NCBI GenBank assembly: GCA_947247005.1
Contig: OX365947.1
Location: forward strand, 7,359,030 to 7,423,029
Direction of reading: 5' to 3'
Length of the DNA stretch: 64,000 nt
Source: Spisula solida
Lineage: Eukaryota > Mollusca > Bivalvia > Venerida > Mactridae
Shown: piece by piece, positions 55,901-64,000 of the stretch
Numbering within the stretch: position 1 is the first letter of the stretch
Layout: each line of letters begins with the position of its first letter
The notes under the pieces: model-generated
The model's input: the letters and a program-made list of their open reading frames with translations, nothing else
Databases searched by the model: none
What the model was told of the DNA's origin: nothing
Made by a program: the position numbers and the translations under genes

Positions 55901-58630
55901 TGACATCAAAAATCAAGAAAAAATGTTATTCTTTCAATGAGCGCAAAATATCCCCCTTTTAGGGGTGCCCACCCCACGCGAGTTTTCATACAACGGGTTT
56001 AGATATCGAAAAACGAATACAAGATTTGTGTTTAAAATGAAAAATAACCATAATTACCAACACAGGAGGGAGCTTGTAGGGAAAACATATTTCTACCCCA
56101 TATTCTACTGATGTATACCCTTGGTGCCATTTGGGGTAAAATCATTCATTCTCTTTAAATCACGTTATAATTTGTTTTTAAGGGTTATTTTGAATGCTAA
56201 ACACGAATTCGATAAGCATTTTTCGATACTTATACCCTTTAGTCAGATTTGGGTGGGGTGACTATATTAGGGTCAAATTGCGATTTTGGCTAAGTTTGAA
56301 GAGCTGCTTCATTTGAATGTATCATGTTATGGACCTGAAATTTGCAGGGCTAATTTAGGATGTTGCAGTCTTTCGGAAACTATTAGCACAAGGTTGTTTT
56401 TGCATCACAGTGATATTAGACAGGGCTTAAAACAGGGGTTAATTCTACTTAGCCAATGTGAAAATGAGCAATAATCGAACTCTTGCGGTATGTTATACAA
56501 CTTGCAGAAATTACGTGTTTTATGATACATGCATAACGTACAACCCGTTCTGACATAAAAAATCAAGAAAAAATGTTATTCTTTCAATGAGCGCAAAATA
56601 TCCCCCTTTTAGGGGTGCGCACCCAACGCGAGTTTTCATACAACGGGTTTAGATATCGAAAAAAGGAATACAAGATTTGTGTTGGGGTAAAATCATTCAT
56701 TCTCTTTAAATCACGTTATAATTTGTTTTTATGGGTTATTTTGGATGCTCAACACGAATTCGATAAGCATTTTTCGATACTTATACCCTTTAGTCAGATT
56801 TGGGTGGGGTGACTATTTTAGGGTCAAATTGCGATTTTGGCTAAGTTTGAAGAGCTGCTTCATTTGAATGTATCACGTTACGGACCTGAAATTTGCAGGG
56901 CTAATTTAAGATGTTGCATTTTTTCGGAAACTATTAGCACAAGGTTGTTTTTGCATCACAGTGGTATTAGACAGGGCTTAAAACAGGGGTTAATTCTACT
57001 TAGCCAATGTGAAAATGAGCAATAATCGACCTCTTGCGGTATATTATATGACACAACTAGCAGATATTACGTGTTTTATGATACATGCATAACGTACAAC
57101 CCGTTCTGACATCAAAAATCAAGAAAAAATGTTATTCTTTCAATGAGCGCAAAATATCCCCCTTTTAGGGGTGCCCACCCCACGCGAGTTTTCATACAAC
57201 GGGTTTAGATATCGAAAAACGAATACAAGATTTGTGTTTAAAATTAAAAATAACCATAATTACCAACACAGGAGGGAGCTTGTAGGGAAAACATATTTCT
57301 ACCCCATATTCTACTGATGTATACCCTTGGTGCCATTTGGGGTAAAATCATTCATTCTCTTTAAATCACGTTATAATTTGTTTTTAAGGTTTATTTTGAA
57401 TGCTAAACACGAATTCGATAAGCATTTTTCGATACTTATACCCTTTAGTCAGATTTGGGTGGGGTGACTATTTTAGGGTCAAATTGCGATTTTGGATAAG
57501 TTTGAAGAGCTGCTTCATTTGAATGTATCACGTTACGGACCTGAAATTTACAGGGCTAATTTAGGATGTTGCAGTCTTTCAGAAACTATTAGCACAAGGT
57601 TGGTTTTGCATCACAGTGGTATTAGACAGGGCTTAAAACAGGGGTTAATTCTACTTAGCCAATGTGAAAATGAGCAATAATTGAACTCTTGCGGTATGTT
57701 ATATGACCAAACTAGCAGAAATTACGTATTTTATGATACATGCATAATGTTCAACCCGTTCTGACATCAAAAATCAAGAAAACGTGTTATTGTTTCAATG
57801 AGCGCAAAATATCCCCCTCTTAGGGGTGCCTACCAACGCGAGTTTTCATACAACGGGTTTAGATATCGAAAAACGGATACAAGATTTGTGTTTAAAATGG
57901 AAAATAACCCTATAAACCAACACAGGAGGGAGCTTGTAGGGAAAAAATATTTCTACCCCATATTCTACTGATGTATATATATACCCTTGGTGCCATTTGG
58001 GGTAAAATCATTTATTCTCTTTAAATCACGTTATAATTTGTTTTAAGGGTTATTTTGCATGCTTAACACGAATTCGATTAGCATTTTTCGATATCTAAAC
58101 CCGTTTAGTCAGATTTGGATTGGGTGACTTTTTTAGGGTCAAATTGCGATTTTGGCTTAGTTCGAAGAGCTGCTTCATTTGAATGTATCACGTTACGGAC
58201 CTGAAATTTGCAGGGCTAATTTAGGATGTTGCATTTTTTCGGAAACTATTAGCACAAGGTTGTTTTTGCATCACAGTGGTATTAGACAGGGCTTAAAACA
58301 GGGGTTAATTCTACTTAGCCAATGTGAAAATGAGCAATAATCGAACTCTTGCGGTATGTTATATGACACAACTAGCAGATATTACGTGTTTTATGTTTCA
58401 TGCATAACGTACAACCCGTTCTGACATCAAAAATCAAGAAAAAATGTTATTCTTTCAATGAGCGCAAAATATCCCCCTTTTAGGGGTGCCCACCCACGCG
58501 AGTTTTCTACAACCGGTTCAGATATCGAAAAACGGATACAAGATTTGAAGTTTTTCTGATAAAAAGGCTCACAAGAATCGCCTCGTGATGCAGATTTCAA
58601 TTATGCATGAGTCTTCTAATTCTAATCCAG
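46943..58630. mobile_element. TIR element of the TAGAATTAGAAGGT family split by a satellite array
   Basis: Left part 46943-47036 (CTGGCTTAGAATGAGAAGGT, then TTTTGAGAAAACAAG, ACTCTCTGAAAACTACTC) and right part about 58548-58630 (AAAAAGGCTCACAAGAATCG, GATGCAGATTTCAATTATGC, ATGAGTCTTCTAATTCTAAT, CCAG) are the two ends of the element seen intact at 25198-25429, in correct relative orientation. Everything between, including about 200 bp of unrelated sequence at 47037-47234, replaces its middle. Confidence 0.8.
47235..58547. repeat. Satellite array: 655-bp monomer, about 17 copies, with 2,516-bp higher-order repeat
   Basis: An anchor (GCTAAGTTTGAAGAGCTGCT) recurs at about 47431, 48086, 48741, 49396, 50051, 50603, 51257, 51912, 52567, 53119, 53773, 54428, 55083, 55635, 56289, 56840, 57495 and 58150. 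Spacing is 655 or 654 except 552/551 where about 103 bp between TTTGTGTT and GGGGTAAAAT are missing. The order 552-654-655-655 repeats as a 2,516-bp unit. A 62-codon + frame without ATG is present in most units; differences among units are mostly amino-acid changing. Confidence 0.97.
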
Positions 58631-58639
58631 CGAAATATG

Positions 58640-59811
58640 GTCAGTTTTATGCTAAAACTTCAATAATAAATTGTTCATATCTGATTAATCCATCTTTCGG
58701 GGATATACCAAATTTCCCCGCCTTTCTCATTATGTGGGCGCACTATACAGAAGGCACCAGCTCTTCCACCTGATAAAGCCATACCTTTGTATGATCTGTT
58801 TGTTGGTCACGTTAACAGACTGACAAATACCCCAAATCAAGGCACGATCTGGACCCCATATTAAATAAAACAACACTTAAAAGTCTTGTCGAGTTCTGGT
58901 CACAGCTTTGCTCATTATATTGTCATAAGACTCATAACTGCTACACGGAACACAGACTGAGTGGTTTATATACATGCATGTCAAAAAACAGTACGCACCC
59001 CTAGCTCGAATAGTGTACATGTGGAACTTCAAATCGCTCGAACTATTTGGAATAATGGCTTCGTGAATCAACATTGGCGTTTTTCAAGAGGAGTTCCATT
59101 TAACAAAATAAGTTAAATTATCTCCCTTTTTAGGGATACGGCCGCTTCTATATGGCTTTGAATTGTTTCACGTACATTGCGGCATTTAACTTTTTTATTA
59201 AATAGATCTACTGGCAGTCTGACGAACCAAAAATCAGATGAACGAAACAAAATGTTTCAAGGGCATAACTTTCAAATAAGATGTATGTACAATTAAAGAT
59301 AATTTTCAACGTAAATTTCATAATTTTATAGTTATACCTTATTATCTGATGAGGCCAGGGCGTAGTTTGAAATTACCGTCGGCGTATAAATTGAGTTTGG
59401 GGCATAGATAAGTTATGCACGAATAAGTAAAACGAAATCGTTGTAATCATCGGAGGAGAAAAATATGAACATTAAATTAATATCCACCGAAGCAAAGCGA
59501 CACATAACCAGGTCAACATACTCCACAAACGAGTTTAACACTTTACCTTGACTTCAAAATCAACTTCATATAAAAACTTAATAACTGAATATGTGAACAC
59601 AATTTAAGACAGTTTTGTTTTGAACACTTTCACCGCTACTTATATGTTCTTATTGGAATTGCGTTGTGCACCGTTGTTTTTATTAATTTTATAGTATTAT
59701 GTATGAAAGCAGTACAGATATGAGGTCAAAATAAATAAAAGCACACTCAAGATTTAAACAAGCCTTAAAATAAACATTACCTATTTTTAATAAATATTAT
59801 TATTTAACACA
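58640..59811. other. No gene recognised
   Basis: AT-rich flank of the satellite-bearing element; no supported feature. Confidence 0.4.
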
Positions 59812-60055
59812 GTGCACTTATTTATGCAATATAAAATAATGGTAGTTTGTACTGGAAAGCTGAAAATGATACCAACAGCTCCTTGTTGTAAGGACAATCA
59901 AACCACAGAGCATGTGCTCCAACACTGTAAACGACAAAATTATGAGAGACGGCAACATGGTCCACTGAGACATCACTACATCAGAAGACTTCAGGCGGAC
60001 AGCGAAGTTCATCCTTGACATTGGACTGACTGTGTAATATCAAACGAGAAGAAGA
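59812..60055 (+). pseudogene. LINE 3' end relic with zinc-knuckle remnant
   Basis: One frame reads TAPCCKDNQTTEHVLQHCKR then NYERRQHGP, matching the C-terminal CC...TxEHVLxxC motif of many non-LTR retrotransposon polyproteins; GAGAAGAAGAAG just after the stop resembles a LINE 3' terminus. Confidence 0.7.
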
Positions 60056-60293
60056 AGTTATGGAACGTACATGTATATGCAGACTTATTCACCACAGTTA
60101 AAACAGAGACAGATGACCTCAAAATTAAACAATGTGCATTTTGTATTTTGCTTCGTTCACCTTAACCGGACTCACTAGATTATGGACATACCTAGATGAC
60201 TGTATCCACTTAACAACTTATTTGTCAAACTGTATCATTTCGTAAAAAAGTTATTAATAGTTCATCGCCTAAAACCTAATTCACCATCAGTCT

Positions 60294-60839
60294 TAAAGGT
60301 GCTGCCTCACAGATTGGGCTCAATTTTTTGTATATCTTGATTTTCCAACCTAACCATGTATTGATATAATAGAAGGCCACTGACGGTTGCTTTATGAAAG
60401 ATTTGGTGCAAATAAGCAATTTTAACCACTCTCGATATCGCCCACTGAGTTTTTTTTCTTGAAAAAAAGCGCCAAGTTTCCTTCCACTATGCTTTATGAA
60501 TTTGGTAATTCACACGTGATCAAACTGTAACATCAACAAACTACAGCGTAAACATCAGTGAGGTATTTGGTTCGTTTTGCAATTCGTTTGCATCGAATGC
60601 GAACAAAGTTCAGGCAATTTAAGTAATAGTAGTGTTAATTCTATAGGGTATTAATACCCTATAGAATTTTTGATGTAAAAATACTAAATAACTACAAAAT
60701 GCCGAAGTTTCTCAAGTTGTTTTAGATGTCAGTGTGGTTGTTTATAGGATATACAGGCAATTCTACCAAAATAACGGGAAAATTTGACAATTTTATTTTA
60801 TTTTTGGAATACATCAATATGTGAGGCAGTCCCTTTAAG
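60294..60839. mobile_element. TTAA-flanked TIR element with central palindrome
   Basis: Left TTAAAGGTGCTGCCTCACA, right inverse TGTGAGGCAGTCCCTTTAA. If TTAA is the target duplication, the TIR is AGGNNCTGCCTCACA, a pattern of Kolobok/piggyBac-type insertion. A 32-bp perfect palindrome lies at 60637-60668 inside. No transposase. Confidence 0.7.
60637..60668. repeat. 32-bp perfect palindrome
   Basis: AATTCTATAGGGTATT followed immediately by its exact reverse complement, with no loop. Confidence 0.97.
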
Positions 60840-61682
60840 CGTAGTGTCGCCCTAGAGCCCAATTTATTTGACGCTCTGTTAAACACAAGTCGCCACCGAA
60901 TTGAATACACATGTCTTATATGTATAAACAAAATCACTATATTTATTTGTCTGTATCGATGATTTTACGGTTTGAGATTTTTATGGTGATTTTTTTTGTG
61001 ACGCGACACTCATTAAGCGATCCGATCAATGTTCGGTCGTTACATACCAAAAACATATCGATAGGTAGTTTTTTATGTTTGATGACAAATTTCAAAATAT
61101 TTAAACATAATTTACTCACGTAATAATCTCAGACCATAAAGATTATTCTTGATGATGCATTACTTATAAAAAAAAGTTAATTATGAAATTAAATGCACAA
61201 ATAATGTCACGTGATCGATTTGTGAAATGATAAACAAATCAATAGGCAGTTAATTGTTGATTAGTATTCAATAATGAACATTAAATCACGACATTCGAAT
61301 ATTTGTAATAACTGATTGTTGATTTCAACCAAATCTGTTCGTCATTGTTATTGGAGAGGTTAATTTGAGTACTTGATAAAATTGTTATTGTTTCTTTGAT
61401 TCGCCCACATAAATATGAATACATGTACATTTTGTACTTTATATATTATTCCGATCTATTTGTTTACCTAAAGTGCACTTTTTGTTCTGATATAAATCGA
61501 AACTGACCAATGAAGTCGACTTGTGTTACCTAAGTCTAAATTAGTAATGTTGTTTGATGAAAAATAATAACGATACTTTCGCCTCGTTAAAAATCTGCTA
61601 CAGTGCGAGTGCCCGATGTCACATCCTATTGTGCTGTCGTCGAGAATGTTTGCTGGTTGTCGTGCAAATGAAGTAACTAAAT
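60840..61682. other. No gene recognised
   Basis: AT-rich non-coding sequence. Confidence 0.4.
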
Positions 61683-61860
61683 AAACAAGTAATTAAGAAT
61701 TGCAAGCAATATAGAAGTCCCCTACCGGTTTGAAGCCATTTTCAATGTTTCTGTTGCCATAGCAACCACAATTTTTTAACGGACGGACTGACTGACTGAC
61801 GGACGGACGGACGGAGGGCAAACCTGTACTCCCCTCCGGTCAAAAACCGGTAGGGGACTA
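61683..61860 (-). mobile_element. Second copy of the AGTCCCCTACCGGT element, inverted and shortened
   Basis: AATTGCAAGCAATATAGAAG, then GTCCCCTACCGGTTTGAAGC, ATTTTCAATGTTTCTGTTGC and a GACGGACGGACGG tract, ending AAAACCGGTAGGGGACT. Reverse orientation to 26525-26814, with its central 100 bp or so missing. Confidence 0.78.
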
Positions 61861-62914
61861 AAAACTACTTGTAAGAAAGTCACAGAAATTCCGTAAGTCC
61901 CCTTCTTTTGCAAAAATCCGCAGTTTGTCAATGACGGTGTCTCTGTTACTCACCTCACTACTTATTGACATCTACCTCTGTCGCTTGATTCCAAGGACAA
62001 TATGCACATACTAGTACATGAACTATATTGATTTTGTATTTCAAAGTGTTTTCATTATCACAGTTTTTTTGTATTCCTGTTTATGTGTCCAGAAAGATAG
62101 TTCTACACTTTTTGTCTAAGGCTTGATTGGTGTGATTTTGGAATTTAGCTCTCTGAACTGGCCTCTACTTCTCTACTGTATCTCGATTCTATCTTATGTC
62201 GGTTGGCTAAAGTATTTCAGACGATCTATAAAGCTAAAGAAAACTGATGCCTAGAAGTGCAATGACATCTGACGTTAGACAACTCTGCTCCAGAATTGTC
62301 CTACAAACCTTCCACCATACAAAGCAACTCATGCAACTACAATCATAAGATACATGTATATCTTAATTGAAATACTGTGCAATACACAGATAATATAAGA
62401 CGGACAATTAATACTTTCGTTTGCAATTTTGACATGTGATGTCCTTAATTGCCGAGAAAATGTGCAATAACGGCTCAACGTTTGGTGGTTTCATGTTTTG
62501 TAGGCATTAAAGTAAATGTCAAACATTATTGACCACAAATTGTTCGTAATTGATCGTCGTGCAAACTTTAGGCATGTCTACATCAATATAAATAATATGT
62601 GTACCAATAAACAAAACATTGAAAAGATTATCAACTTTTGACAAATTGCATTCAACGTATAAATTAGATAAAAGGTCAAATCGTGATTCACCATCATGAG
62701 GATTTGTTTTGATATTTTTAGTCTGTATTATTTTGGTGATTAGAGAAAGATTTTGACATTACAAACAAATTGCGTTTTTATTTATCAACTAACCATAATC
62801 AGAATGACCAGAATTATACAATTGCTTGTCATTTTCTTTATACCAGGGATTCGCGGGGACGAATGCAATAAACACTGTTTAAGGTATCACCCTTTGAAAG
62901 ACGAATACAAATCA
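61861..62914. other. No gene recognised
   Basis: AT-rich non-coding sequence. Confidence 0.4.
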
Positions 62915-63522
62915 ACAGTATTCGGGAAGTGATCACCAGACTGCAACACTGCTTATGAAACATACACAGAACGATACGCTTTGCTAGGCGATCACAAAAC
63001 TAAACTATTTATGAAACATGCATGTACACAGAGCAAACCTCTTTGGAAGGCGATCACAAAACTAAACTGTTTATGAAAGATGCTGAGAGCAACACTATTT
63101 GGGAGGCGTTCACAAAACTAAACTGTTTATGAAATATACACAGAGCAAAACTCTTTGGTAGGCGATCACAAAACTAAACTGTTTATGAACATACACAGAG
63201 CAAAACTCTTTGGTAGGCGATCACAAAACTAAACTGTTTATGAACACACACAGGGCAAAACTATTTGGTAGGCGATCACAAAACTAAACTGTTTATGAAC
63301 ATACACAGAGCAAAACTCTTTGGTAGGCGATCACAAAACTAAACTGTTTATGAACATACACAGAGCAAAACTCTTTGGTAGGCGATCACAAAACTAAACT
63401 GTTTATGAACATACACAGAGCAAAACTCTTTGGTAGGCGATCACAAAACTAAACTGTTTATGAACATACACAGAGCAAAACTCTTTGCTAGGCGATCACA
63501 AAACTAAACGGTTGATGAAACA
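62915..63522 (+). repeat. 55-bp minisatellite, about 11 copies
   Basis: Units like AAACTCTTTGGTAGGCGATC then ACAAAACTAAACTGTTTATG; exact 55-bp spacing in the right part (for example 63366, 63421, 63476), more diverged to the left. Confidence 0.95.
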
Positions 63523-64000
63523 TACATACATACTCTTGTGGACCGTTCATGTTCTACGTGTTGATAAGTAAATAAAATGCTTTGGGGAAGGTTTCATTCT
63601 TACTTTAGGAACAAACGGAACTCTGTGTCTATGGGTTTCTTCGTGACGCAAGTTTACATGTAGTTTATTTCGGATATAATAGCAATGTGGTTAAAAAAAT
63701 AACAAATGAATATATTTTATATTAAGATGGTTGGCTCAAACAGGAATCAAAAACCCCTACTTTATACGTACACGATGTGCCTTGTTGAGAAGACGACGTA
63801 CATGCATTTACATAAATAAAACCTTTGTAAAGTACGTAAGTAAACGACCGCTGTCTTGCCATTTGTGGTTGACATGCAATCGAATGCATATTAAAATTTG
63901 ATACCTACCATCTGCGGCAAGTATACGATGAGTATTTGATTAGCATTATTAAAATTTGTTTACGCATTCCAAAACTTTCCTATACACCATGTCTGGCTAT
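63523..64000. other. No gene recognised
   Basis: AT-rich to the window end; nothing supported. Confidence 0.4.

Noticed and set aside
48083..58340. Satellite frames as a tandem gene family
   Set aside because: No ATG, replacement-type differences between units, and non-coding sequence equally conserved between units.

Overview
The window looks like a repeat-rich, AT-rich stretch of a metazoan nuclear genome, most probably a bivalve or other marine mollusc. The evidence is GT-AG introns, one complete multi-exon CDK2-type kinase gene, eroded non-LTR retrotransposon fragments, tRNA-derived SINE heads, many short terminal-inverted-repeat (TIR) elements, and dispersed repeats of a kind I associate with mollusc genomes. 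There are no bacterial operons, rRNA genes or CRISPR arrays. The species cannot be named from the sequence.

Layout. 1-3.9 kb: two coding exons of an unrecognised minus-strand gene (57 + 43 codons, phase-compatible). The 3' end of the second exon, with its splice donor, has been amplified into a 28-copy, 74-bp minisatellite that is split by a foldback insertion. 5.3-13.4 kb: TIR elements, a reverse-transcriptase relic, a SINE with a poly-A tail, and one possible orphan exon of a glycosylated extracellular protein. 14.6-15.4 kb: a second LINE relic. 15.99-22.44 kb: a complete plus-strand CDK2 orthologue in eight exons (300 aa, all catalytic and regulatory residues present), with an E2F-like site upstream and transposon debris in its introns and 3' flank. 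22.5-46.9 kb: mostly non-coding, with MITE-like elements whose boundaries and target-site duplications can often be read directly, and minisatellites of 21, 34, 39, 74 and 20/60 bp. 46.94-58.63 kb: an 11-kb satellite array (655-bp monomer, with a 2,516-bp higher-order repeat) lying between the two halves of a short TIR transposon. Other copies of that transposon, about 232 bp long and without satellite, occur at 25.2 and 45.4 kb. 58.6-64 kb: a LINE tail, a TTAA-flanked element holding a 32-bp perfect palindrome, a second copy of the 26.5-kb MITE, and a 55-bp minisatellite.

The only gene whose function can be stated is the CDK2 kinase, the S-phase cyclin-dependent kinase. The most unusual structure is the nested one: a TIR transposon containing a satellite array whose founder monomer itself contained a smaller TIR element. 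A related pattern, tandem repeats inside a TIR element, recurs at 12.5-13.4 kb.
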